This document shows positions 1 through 5,848 of a DNA stretch of 7,572 nt, piece by piece. The notes beneath the pieces are model-generated. The model did not search any database. It was given only the letters and a program-made list of their open reading frames with translations, and was not told the DNA's origin. The translations under genes and the position numbers were made by a program. The number at the start of each line of letters is the position of its first letter. The first letter of the stretch is position 1. This DNA comes from Opitutales bacterium (GTDB taxonomy: Bacteria; Verrucomicrobiota; Verrucomicrobiia; Opitutales; T3Sed10-336), in contig SLOW01000187.1 of NCBI GenBank assembly GCA_007132315.1, positions 1 through 7,572 of the forward strand, in the 5' to 3' direction.

Positions 1-830
1 CGAAGAGAAACCAGCACGCGCCCCCAGACCGTCCGATCCAGACGGATACGCCCCAGCACCGTTTCCGCCATACAGCCGGCCGCTTCGCCGTCGATCAGAT
101 TCGTCCGCCCCAGAAACCGCGATACAAAGGCGGTCCGGGGACGGTTGTAAACCTCCTCCGGCGTCCCGGTCTGTTCGATCCGCCCCTCGTTCATCACCAC
201 CAGCCGGTCCGCGAACGAAAGCGCCTCCTCTTGGTCGTGGGTGACCAGCAAGGTGGTCATACCTGCGGATTTGAGCAGGTTTCTCACCTCGGCGCGGGTC
301 GATTCGCGCAGTACCGCGTCCAGATTGGAAAACGGTTCATCCAACAAAATCAGGCGCGGTTCGGCCACCAGGGCCCGGGCGAGGGCCACGCGCTGTTGCT
401 GCCCTCCCGACAACTCGAACGGCATCGCATCGGCCGACGCCTCGAGCCCGACCAGGTCAAGCGCCTTGCGCACCTTGCTCCGCCGTTCCGCCCGGGGCAG
501 CCGGCGGAGTCCGAAACCGACGTTCCGCGTGACGCTGAGGTGGGGAAACAGGGCGTAATCCTGGAAAACGAACCCGATGCCGCGGTCCTCCGCCGGCACC
601 GGTTTTCCATTCCCTTCCAACAAAGCCTCGCGCATCCGAACCGACCCCGCGTCCACCGATTCCAACCCCGCTACCATACGCAGAGACGTCGTTTTGCCGC
701 AGCCGCTCGGACCGAGCAGGGCGAAAATTTCGCCTTCTTTGATAAAGAAATCCACGTTATCGACGACCGGCGGAAGACGCGGGTCGAAACGCTTGGTCAG
801 GTTGTGGACTTCGAGCAACGGTGTGGTCAT
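1..830 (-). CDS. fbpC: Ferric-iron ABC transporter ATP-binding protein, 3' end off the left edge
   Basis: Cytoplasmic ATPase that powers import of ferric iron by the transporter encoded upstream. The frame starts at ATG 828-830 and stays open to base 1, giving 276 codons and no stop, so the C-terminus is missing. Visible motifs are Walker A GPSGCGKT (residues 40-47), Q-loop Q90, signature LSGGQ (140-144), Walker B LILLDEP (160-166) and H-loop H198. All core catalytic residues are present. After about residue 240 the accessory C-terminal (TOBE-like) region begins. Family members are usually near 350 residues, so about 70 are probably lost beyond the edge. The start overlaps the permease stop as ATGA, and GGGAGA at 838-843 is a good ribosome binding site 7 bases upstream. 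These signs indicate translational coupling. The iron assignment rests on the adjacent FbpA-like and FbpB-like genes, because the ATPase alone could equally fit polyamine or thiamine importers. Confidence 0.93.
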   Translation of the reverse strand, partial: MTTPLLEVHNLTKRFDPRLPPVVDNVDFFIKEGEIFALLGPSGCGKTTSLRMVAGLESVDAGSVRMREALLEGNGKPVPAEDRGIGFVFQDYALFPHLSVTRNVGFGLRRLPRAERRSKVRKALDLVGLEASADAMPFELSGGQQQRVALARALVAEPRLILLDEPFSNLDAVLRESTRAEVRNLLKSAGMTTLLVTHDQEEALSFADRLVVMNEGRIEQTGTPEEVYNRPRTAFVSRFLGRTNLIDGEAAGCMAETVLGRIRLDRTVWGRVLVSL

Positions 831-2404
831 GTCGATTTCTCCCGAAACAATAGCAGGCCCACGAACAGGAGAGAAATGAAAAGAAGAAGCAAGGCGTGGG
901 GCGCCGCCTCGGCGTACATGGCCTCGTTCGCGAAATTCCAGACATTCAGGGCCAGCGTGTCGAATCCCAGCGGCGAGAGCAGAAACGTGATCGGCAATTC
1001 CTTCATCACCGACAGGAAAACCAGCGCCGTTCCCACCGCCAGCCCCTTGAACACCAGCGGAAAAATCACCCGGAAAAAGGCGATGAACGGCGTGCATCCC
1101 AACGTACGGGCCGCCTCCTCCAGGCGGGGCGAAGCCTGGTAAAGAGCGCTGCGGACCGGCCCAACCGACTCAGCCAGGTACCGCAGCGCGCAAACGCCCA
1201 CCAACAAGGGTAACGTCTGATAAAGGCCGGGAAGAAAACGGTCGGTAAACAGTGTGAACGCCAGAGCCAGGGCGAGCGGGGGCGTCGCGTAGGCCAGGTA
1301 GGCCGAACGTTCCAGCACACGGGTGCGGCGGGCGGGATAACGCACCCCCAGATAAGCGATCGGCAGGGCCAGGGCGCCGGCCAGCAGCGCCGCCGGCACC
1401 GAAGCGGTCAACGAATCGCCGAGAGCCTGCCAGGCCGGCCCCCAATGCACCCCTTCGGGATACTGCACCAGCCAGGATACGATCGTCGCCACGGGTATGA
1501 GCACCGAAGCCACGAATACCAACCCGATGAAAATCCAGGCCGGCACCCCCCAGGTCCCCAGCCGCACCAGTCCGAGCTTGCCCCGGTTGCCGCTGCCCAC
1601 CTTGTGCAGAAGCGTCCGCCGCAACAGCCGGGCCTCCATGATCAGGATCGTCGCCGTGAACACCAGCAACAGCAGCGCCAGCCAGGAGGCGTAAATCGCG
1701 TCATATGCCAGGGCGTACTGCGTGTAAATGGCTTGACTGAAGGTCTCGAAACGCATCAGCGCCACCGCCCCGAAATCGCCCAGGACGTAGAGTCCGATGA
1801 TCAACGAACCCGCCAGAATCGCCGGACGCAACTGGGGCAACGTCACCCGGAAAAAGGTTTCCCCCGGCCCCGCTCCGAGCGACCTCGCCGCGTCCTCCTG
1901 CGCGGGATCCATCCCCAGCAGCGCGGAACGCAGGTTGAGAAACAGATAGGGAAAGGTGTATAGACCGATGCTGAAGACCGCGCCCCAGTAACCCGAAGGT
2001 CGCGGGATCGTCCATCCCGTCCACTGCGCCAGAGCGCCGTAGTTGCCGCCCAACCCGAGCAGAGCGTAGGCCATGACGTAACCGGGAACGGCCAGCGGCA
2101 GCACCGCGACCAGCGTGATGAACCGCCGCCCGGGCAGACTGCTGCGCGCGGTCAGCCAGGCGAGGGGAAAGGCGATGATCGCGGCGAACACCAGCACACC
2201 TACCACCAGGCGCAGCGTGTTCCAGAAAAGCACCAGGTTGCGCCGGCGCCAAAGGATTTCCCTCAACGCCTCCCCTTCCGCATCCAGCGCCTGCAAGACG
2301 AGGTAACAGAGCGGAATAACCGTCGCCACGCCGACCAGCGCCGCCGGCAACAGAAACATCCACGGCGCCCGGCGGGTACTCCCGTTTCTGGCCCGGACGA
2401 CCAT
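827..2404 (-). CDS. fbpB: Ferric-iron ABC transporter permease, fused two-domain type
   Basis: Inner-membrane channel of the ferric-iron importer, 525 residues. The protein is two homologous permease domains in tandem, as is usual for FbpB, so a single polypeptide provides both membrane halves. Each half carries the cytoplasmic EAA loop that docks on the ATPase: EDAARSLGAGP at about 170-180 and EEAARTLGCTP at about 430-439, both followed by FFRV and a hydrophobic/proline segment. About twelve hydrophobic segments are visible, including roughly 15-38, 64-85, 95-118, 139-160, 195-220, 240-257, 288-312, 334-354, 368-387, 398-410, 455-475 and 501-520. The start ATG 2402-2404 lies 3 bp after the stop of the binding-protein gene, and the stop overlaps the ATPase start. 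No strong ribosome binding site precedes it, so coupling to upstream translation is likely. Related thiamine and sulfate permeases are the main alternatives. Confidence 0.93.
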   Translation of the reverse strand: MVVRARNGSTRRAPWMFLLPAALVGVATVIPLCYLVLQALDAEGEALREILWRRRNLVLFWNTLRLVVGVLVFAAIIAFPLAWLTARSSLPGRRFITLVAVLPLAVPGYVMAYALLGLGGNYGALAQWTGWTIPRPSGYWGAVFSIGLYTFPYLFLNLRSALLGMDPAQEDAARSLGAGPGETFFRVTLPQLRPAILAGSLIIGLYVLGDFGAVALMRFETFSQAIYTQYALAYDAIYASWLALLLLVFTATILIMEARLLRRTLLHKVGSGNRGKLGLVRLGTWGVPAWIFIGLVFVASVLIPVATIVSWLVQYPEGVHWGPAWQALGDSLTASVPAALLAGALALPIAYLGVRYPARRTRVLERSAYLAYATPPLALALAFTLFTDRFLPGLYQTLPLLVGVCALRYLAESVGPVRSALYQASPRLEEAARTLGCTPFIAFFRVIFPLVFKGLAVGTALVFLSVMKELPITFLLSPLGFDTLALNVWNFANEAMYAEAAPHALLLLFISLLFVGLLLFREKST

Positions 2405-2407
2405 CGA

Positions 2408-3427
2408 TCAGAGCAGGTCGACGCTCCGCAGAAGCCGGAGCGTGCCTTCCAGATCCTCCAGTGCGTCGGTTCCGATCTCCGGCCCCCGGCCGGCCGCCCC
2501 TTCGGCGTCCCAATCGCCGGCGTCGGCACGCTCCGGATCGTACCGGACCGGAATTTCGAATGTTTCCCGGACAAAGTAACGCTGTGCGGATTCCGACAGG
2601 AGAAACTCGATGAAACGGCGGCCTTCCGCTTCGCGCCCGCTCGCCTCCAGCATGCCTATTCCAGACACGATCAACAGGTTGCCGGGATCCCCCTGCTCGA
2701 ACGACGCCTGCGCCACCGGAAATCTCGGGTCACGCTGCTGAAATCGCAGCAGGTAATAATGGTTCGTCAGCGCGAGGTCGATCTCGCCGGCCGCGATCGC
2801 CTGCACCAGAGACGAATTGTTCGGATAGTCGCGCGCCCGATTCGCCTTCATCGCCTCCAGCCAAGCCCGGCTTCCGTCCTCGCCGCGGAGGGAGCGCAGG
2901 GCGGTGAGAAACGCCTGAAACGACCCGTTGGTGGGCGCCCAGCCCACGCGGCCGCGCCAGCGCTCGTCCACCAGGTCATCGAGGCTCCGCGGCAGATCCC
3001 CCTCCGCCACGCGGTCCGGCGAATACGCCATCACCCGGGCGCGGGCGCTCGTCCCCAGCCAAGTCCCCGCCGAATTCCGAAACGCCGGTTCCGAATTGTC
3101 AAGCACCGCCTCCGGCAACTCGGCGAACAAACCAGCCCGGTGCACCGCGCTGAGCGCCCCGGCATCCTGAGCCCAGAACAGGTCCGCCCGCGTGCGGGCT
3201 CCCTCCTGACGCAACGCCAGGGCCAACTGCGCGCTGCCACCGTAACGGACCTGAACCTCGATCCCGGTCTGCTCCTCGAACTGCCGCACCAGCGGATCGA
3301 CCAAAGCGCTCGAACGTCCGGAATAAACGGTCAGGGGCCTCGCCTCGGCAACCGCCAGCGACACCAGTAATATTCCCAAAACCCATTGGACCAAACGTCC
3401 GCTCCGCTTACAGCTTCGCATCTTCAT
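2408..3427 (-). CDS. fbpA: Periplasmic ferric-iron-binding protein
   Basis: Soluble binding protein that captures ferric iron in the periplasm and delivers it to the adjacent permease. I chose ATG 3425-3427 (339 residues) because it opens a normal signal peptide: basic start MKMRSCKRSGR, hydrophobic LVQWVLGILLVSLAVA, then AEA, with likely cleavage after residue 29. ATG 3419-3421 is an alternative. The frame extends to a TTG at 3470-3472, but that would place 15 polar residues before the signal. No strong ribosome binding site precedes any of these starts. The mature protein begins RPLTVYSGRSSALVDPL, typical of the ferric-binding cluster, and carries NHYY (tyrosines 224 and 225), the tyrosine pair that binds iron in characterised FbpA proteins. 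There is no lipobox cysteine, which fits a Gram-negative periplasm. It is the first gene of the three-gene operon. Confidence 0.92.
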   Translation of the reverse strand: MKMRSCKRSGRLVQWVLGILLVSLAVAEARPLTVYSGRSSALVDPLVRQFEEQTGIEVQVRYGGSAQLALALRQEGARTRADLFWAQDAGALSAVHRAGLFAELPEAVLDNSEPAFRNSAGTWLGTSARARVMAYSPDRVAEGDLPRSLDDLVDERWRGRVGWAPTNGSFQAFLTALRSLRGEDGSRAWLEAMKANRARDYPNNSSLVQAIAAGEIDLALTNHYYLLRFQQRDPRFPVAQASFEQGDPGNLLIVSGIGMLEASGREAEGRRFIEFLLSESAQRYFVRETFEIPVRYDPERADAGDWDAEGAAGRGPEIGTDALEDLEGTLRLLRSVDLL

Positions 3428-3506
3428 ATTTGAAATTGAGGACTCTGTCCGCAGCGAGCGATACCACGCCAAAACCAGGCGGACGTCGCCCGACTCCGCA
3501 GACCCA

Positions 3507-3525
3507 ATTAAGACTAGGTCTCAAT
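3507..3525. promoter_or_regulatory. Imperfect 19-bp palindrome, candidate metal-repressor operator
   Basis: ATTAAGACTAGGTCTCAAT pairs in seven of nine positions around its centre, with the core AGAC-TAG-GTCT. It covers the -10 region of the candidate iron-operon promoter. Size and symmetry fit operators of the Fur or DtxR/MntR families. The minus-strand reading TTGAGACCTAGTCTTAA shares its TGAGA and TCT half-site ends with Fur-type sites but lacks the classical centre. Which regulator binds is an inference, and no such gene lies in this window. Confidence 0.4.
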
Positions 3526-3538
3526 CTCTTTTCGTCAA
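3511..3538 (-). promoter_or_regulatory. Candidate promoter of the iron-uptake operon
   Basis: On the minus strand TTGACG (3538 to 3533, five of six matches to the -35 consensus) is followed after 16 bases by TAGTCT (3516 to 3511), a weak -10 with three of six matches. A later CTTAAT (3512 to 3507) is a less well spaced -10. Transcription would start roughly 75-80 bases upstream of the fbpA-like ATG. The weak -10 lies inside the palindrome at 3507-3525, a common layout for a repressible promoter. Confidence 0.4.
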
Positions 3539-3673
3539 TGTCGCTTTGCGCAAATCGTCGGACATTTGTCCCAAATCGCCGATCCGCCTCCGCAGTCTTT
3601 CCGTTTCCTTCCGCGATATAAAGGGGAATCGATTGGCTCGCCCGCAGCCATTGGTCCCCGGAAAAGCCTGTCG

Positions 3674-3808
3674 GTTATCAACGGACCGTCGGCCCTCCTG
3701 ATCGACGTCTGCGGCGAGGCCGGTCGCCACGCCCGGGCCGCTGTCGCGGTGGCCGGCCTCCCCCGCAACGCAACCGTTGAAATCCAGGCGGCGGTCGAAG
3801 TCGCCTGA
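3674..3808 (+). pseudogene. C-terminal remnant of a RidA (YjgF/YER057c) family protein
   Basis: The plus-strand frame encodes SVINGPSALLIDVCGEAG, RHARAAVAVAGLP and TVEIQAAVEVA before TGA 3806-3808. This matches from memory the C-terminal third of RidA-like proteins, whose ends typically read like VNGASDLLVEVFGEAGRHAR followed by a hydrophobic stretch and VEVEAVFEV. Full-length members of this subgroup are about 150 residues and only about 44 are present. The frame stays open upstream to about 3566, but that part is Pro/Ser/Arg-rich, lacks RidA character and sits against the iron-operon promoter. I read it as a 5'-truncated fragment. RidA proteins deaminate reactive enamines and imines, an activity a piece this short could not support. 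It converges on the transporter gene, two bases away. A new short protein using this tail is possible but unlikely. Confidence 0.6.
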
Positions 3809-3810
3809 GC

Positions 3811-4806
3811 TCATGGACCACCGGTCCTCTTCGCCAGGACCGGCACGAGCCATCCGGCAAGCAACAACTGCATCGGATGATAACAGAGAAGGGGGACGAG
3901 TACCAGACTCAGATCGAGCTCCCGAGCGTCTGTGGCGGCGAACAGCGACACCGCCATGGGCAGCCCGGCCACCAGGGTCTTTTGTGAACCGCAGAACAAC
4001 GCGGCCACAAGTGAGGATGGCGGCAAACGAAACGCCCGAGCGAGCCGCCACGACGCGACGGAAAGCAGCACCAGAAACAAGACGGCCCCGGCCGCGGCGA
4101 CGGCGAGCTCCGAGCCGGGCATACGTTCCCAGACGGCTTCGGTGAAACTCCGACAAAACGCGATATAGATCAGGTAAAGAATGATCGCCGCCGTCGCGCG
4201 GCGCAGCGCCACGCGATGGGTCGCGGCCCATCTTCCCAACCAACTCCGGCAGACCATCCCGAGCGATAATGGCACCAGGATCAGTTGGATCACGCCGGCG
4301 AGACCTTGTCCCAGAGAAACGGATTCCTCGTTTCCATCGATAAGAAATATGAATACCACCAGCGGGACGATAAAGACACCCGCGATATTGGACAGGGTCG
4401 CGTTAAACAAAGCTCCGGTGACATTGCCACCCGCCACTGACGTGAGCGCCGTGGCCGATGCGACCGTGGTCGGCAGGATGCCTAGATAAATGAAACCGGC
4501 CCGCAGCGCCGGATCGGTTAGAATCGGTGATGTTGCCGCCAGGAGCAGCAACGCCAGAAGAGGACCGATGACAAAGATGGCTATTTGACAGCAAAGATGG
4601 AGTCGAACATCCATCACGCCGCGACAGAGCGACTGAAACGACAGACTCAGCCCCTGAAAGAAGAAAATCAAAGTGACAGCGGCCGATCGTATCCAATCCG
4701 CTCCGACAACACCACCCTCGACCCCGACTTCAGGCCACAACCACGCCGCCGGCACGACGGCGGCCATACCGACCAGGAATCCGTTTTTCTCCAGAAACGT
4801 TTTCAC
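3811..4806 (-). CDS. Bile acid:sodium symporter-family transporter, SLC10A7/YfeH-like
   Basis: Multi-pass inner-membrane protein of the SBF-like branch of the bile acid:sodium symporter superfamily; the substrate is unknown. I chose GTG 4804-4806 (331 residues): it follows GGA at a 6-base spacing, yields the family-like start VKTFLEKNGFLVG, and gives the usual family length. The frame runs upstream to 4962, but those 52 residues are Arg/Gly/Pro-rich and overlap the creatininase remnant in another frame. ATG 4765-4767 is a later alternative. Family-like segments are FFFQGLSLS (48-56), PTTVASATALTSVAGGN (112-128), the NATLSN helix (135-140), FCGSQKTLVAGLPMA (271-285) and YHPMQLLLAGWLV (309-321). 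The GSQKT and PTTV segments match the two conserved crossover regions of the family. About nine or ten hydrophobic segments are visible. It follows the creatininase remnant by 11 bp and the ArsR gene upstream, which suggests ArsR-controlled expression. Confidence 0.85.
   Translation of the reverse strand: MKTFLEKNGFLVGMAAVVPAAWLWPEVGVEGGVVGADWIRSAAVTLIFFFQGLSLSFQSLCRGVMDVRLHLCCQIAIFVIGPLLALLLLAATSPILTDPALRAGFIYLGILPTTVASATALTSVAGGNVTGALFNATLSNIAGVFIVPLVVFIFLIDGNEESVSLGQGLAGVIQLILVPLSLGMVCRSWLGRWAATHRVALRRATAAIILYLIYIAFCRSFTEAVWERMPGSELAVAAAGAVLFLVLLSVASWRLARAFRLPPSSLVAALFCGSQKTLVAGLPMAVSLFAATDARELDLSLVLVPLLCYHPMQLLLAGWLVPVLAKRTGGP
3821..3843. repeat. Perfect 8-bp hairpin at the 3' end of the transporter gene
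   Basis: CCGGTCCT (3821-3828) and AGGACCGG (3836-3843) are perfect complements around a 7-base loop. A second partner, GGACC at 3815-3819, can pair with the same GGTCC arm, so two hairpins compete. The site lies in the last codons of the transporter gene, between convergent genes. No T-run follows on either strand, so a classical intrinsic terminator is not supported. An RNA-stabilising 3' hairpin or a by-product of G+C-rich coding is equally possible. Confidence 0.35.
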
Positions 4807-4817
4807 TCGAAATCCGG

Positions 4818-5195
4818 TTATTGCGTTGGAACATTGCCACGGATTCCGTCCGATTGACAACCCGCGAGAACCTCTGGTGCCGGGAGCGAGCCCAATATCG
4901 CCGGAGTTCGGCAGGCTTCGAGGGTCACCGCGGCGAGGCGTTCCGCGCCCGCGTCGATCCATGCGGCGCCCTTTTCAGCCGCGACGCGGGTGGCATCACC
5001 CATGGTCCCGGTCGGGGACAAGTCGCGTGTTTTCCAAGCGTAGGTCGCGGGCGCGAACTCGGGACGCAACACCCCCGGCTGATCGGTCGAACCAATCCAA
5101 CAACAGTCGGCACGCGACAGATCCACCCGCTCCGGAATCACATCGACCATTTAGGAAGTTTCCACTTCTCCTGCGTGAATGCCGTAGCGGGCCTC
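4818..5195 (-). pseudogene. Creatininase-family hydrolase remnant, truncated and interrupted by a stop
   Basis: One minus-strand frame reads RYGIHAGEVETS, then TAA (5151-5153), then MVDVIPERVDLSRADCC, WIGSTDQPGVLRPEFAPATY, and TMGDATRVAAEKGAAWIDAG, ending at TAA 4818-4820. HAGE-x-ETS followed by an M-x-x-x-P-E-x-V segment, and GD-x-x-x-A-x-AEKG near the C-terminus, are hallmarks of the creatininase (creatinine amidohydrolase) family, where the HAGE stretch is part of the metal site. The TAA falls where family members have Leu or Met, so it looks like a point nonsense mutation. Upstream the frame loses similarity within about 20 residues and meets another stop at 5244-5246. The N-terminal half, with its remaining metal ligands, is absent because the ArsR gene begins at 5287. 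Full-length members have about 250 residues. A 110-residue protein from ATG 5148-5150 could be made but would lack most of the active site. It sits between ArsR and the transporter on the same strand, so it was probably their operon partner. Confidence 0.65.
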
Positions 5196-5286
5196 TCTCT
5201 CCCCCCGACCTCGGCGCCGCCCGAAAAACGCAGGAGCGACGCCTCAAAACCGTCCGCGTTCAACGACCCACACGGACGGCTGGAGA

Positions 5287-5631
5287 TCAAGCCTCGCTGA
5301 ACAGACCGGCTTCCTCCCGATGCTTCGCACGAAGGCTGCGACAGACCAAGTCGCAAAGCTCGTACACGCTCGGATCCTCGATGCGGTAGTACACAAAATT
5401 ACCCTCCTTGCGACGCCCCAGCAACCCCGCCTGCACCAGGCTGTTCAAGTGACGCGAAGCATTGGCCTGGTTCAGCCCCGATTCAGCCACCAGCGTCCCG
5501 ACCGATTTCTCATCCGCCATCAGACAATGCACCAAACGCAAACGCGCCGGTTCCCCCAACGCCTTGAACCGAAACGCCACCCGCTCGAGAAACTCCTCCG
5601 GCAAAGCCGCCTTGCCCCGTTCTTCACCCAT
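5287..5631 (-). CDS. ArsR-family winged-helix transcriptional repressor
   Basis: DNA-binding regulator of 114 residues, normal for the family. After a short lead, helices FKALGEPARLRLVHCLM (22-38) and SVGTLVAESGL (43-53) precede the recognition helix NQANASRHLNSLVQAGLL (54-71) and the wing RRKEGNFVYYRI (73-84), followed by a C-terminal dimerisation helix. Cysteines are at 36, 93 and 97 (ELCDLVC). The arsenic-type ELCVCD motif in the DNA-binding helix is absent, and the D/H pattern of SmtB-type zinc sites is not met, so the signal is uncertain: thiol or persulfide chemistry or a C-terminal metal site would fit. ATG 5629-5631 is preceded by AGGA (5642-5645) at a 10-base spacing. It heads the gene group with the creatininase remnant and transporter, which it probably represses together with itself. 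Confidence 0.9.
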   Translation of the reverse strand: MGEERGKAALPEEFLERVAFRFKALGEPARLRLVHCLMADEKSVGTLVAESGLNQANASRHLNSLVQAGLLGRRKEGNFVYYRIEDPSVYELCDLVCRSLRAKHREEAGLFSEA

Positions 5632-5656
5632 ATCAAATCAATCCTAACCGCGTCAT

Positions 5657-5685
5657 ATAATTATTCAACGATTTAATTGTGTTCA
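5657..5685 (-). promoter_or_regulatory. Candidate promoter of the ArsR gene
   Basis: On the minus strand TGAACA (5685 to 5680; four of six -35 matches) and AATTAT (5662 to 5657; four of six -10 matches) are separated by exactly 17 bases in an A+T-rich patch. Transcription would begin near 5650, about 20 bases before the start codon. The -10 overlaps the 8-bp palindrome ATAATTAT (5657-5664), a possible autoregulatory site. The -35 lies inside the proposed left end of the insertion-like unit, so the promoter may be a hybrid formed by insertion. Confidence 0.35.
5676..5683 (+). repeat. Candidate left terminal inverted repeat
   Basis: ATTGTGTT here is the exact reverse complement of AACACAAT at 7417-7424 beyond the gene. 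An 8-bp match between two regions of about 100 bases has an appreciable chance of arising at random, so this is suggestive only. GTGTTCACAC (5679-5688), itself an inverted repeat with a 2-base centre, overlaps it. Confidence 0.3.
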
Positions 5686-5706
5686 CACTCAAACAAATCC
5701 GAATTC

Positions 5707-5816
5707 CCCAACCCGGCGGAGCCGGTACCAAGAGCCGGTTTTGAGGTTGAATGTTCCCGGTGTTTTTCGAGTGGCCTCTACGCGCCGGGTTGGGAAGGGT
5801 TTTGCCCGGCAAAACC
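5707..5816 (+). ncRNA. Structured leader upstream of the mobile-unit gene
   Basis: CCCAACCCGGCG (5707-5718) is the exact reverse complement of CGCCGGGTTGGG (5783-5794), a 12-bp stem closing a 64-base region. Inside it, GAGGTT (5743-5748) can pair with GGCCTC (5773-5778), with two G-U pairs. Immediately downstream GGTTTTGC (5798-5805) pairs perfectly with GCAAAACC (5809-5816) over a 3-base loop. GCCGGG (5784-5789) is also complementary to CCCGGC (5805-5810), an alternative that would break both. This density of perfect pairing in about 110 noncoding bases suggests a folded RNA or a structured DNA end that is recognised by the encoded protein or that controls its translation. I do not recognise it as a known RNA class, and transcription is not shown. 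Confidence 0.5.
5719..5739 (+). repeat. Tandem direct repeat GAGCCGGT in the leader
   Basis: GAGCCGGT occurs at 5719-5726 and again at 5732-5739, separated by 5 bases (13 bp start to start, somewhat over one helical turn). The pair lies at the start of the region enclosed by the 12-bp stem. It could be a pair of protein-binding sites, or two alternative strands for the same RNA pairing. Confidence 0.4.
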
Positions 5817-5848
5817 AGGGGCTGGGGGCTTGATCGGGGCAGTAAAAT

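Noticed and set aside
231..1142. A 303-codon plus-strand open frame across the ATPase and permease genes
   Set aside because: The minus strand here encodes Walker A, LSGGQ, Walker B and permease segments. The plus frame is Arg/Gln/Pro-rich with no domain and spans two unrelated genes.
1445..1963. A 172-codon plus-strand open frame inside the permease gene
   Set aside because: It lies wholly within a well-supported membrane protein gene and its translation is low-complexity and Gln/Arg/Pro-rich.
2759..3370. A 203-codon plus-strand open frame opposite the iron-binding protein gene
   Set aside because: It is Arg/Gln-rich and without motifs, opposite a clear FbpA-like protein with the iron-binding tyrosine pair.
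3428..3472. N-terminal extension of the iron-binding protein from a TTG start
   Set aside because: It would add 15 polar residues before a complete signal peptide, has no ribosome binding site and may overlap the 5' leader.
3718..3758. Inverted repeat GGCCGG...CCAC / GTGG...CCGGCC as a terminator for the transporter gene
   Set aside because: It lies in the RidA-like coding remnant, has a 3-base bulge and no T-run; G+C-rich coding explains it.
4807..4962. N-terminal extension of the transporter by 52 residues
   Set aside because: The extra residues are Gly/Arg/Pro-rich, unlike the family, and overlap the creatininase remnant in another frame.
5656..5661. Plus-strand TATAAT as the promoter -10 of the mobile-unit gene
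   Set aside because: No -35-like hexamer occurs at a suitable distance (the expected position reads TCAAAT), and it lies outside the proposed unit. The hexamer arises from the A+T-rich palindrome.
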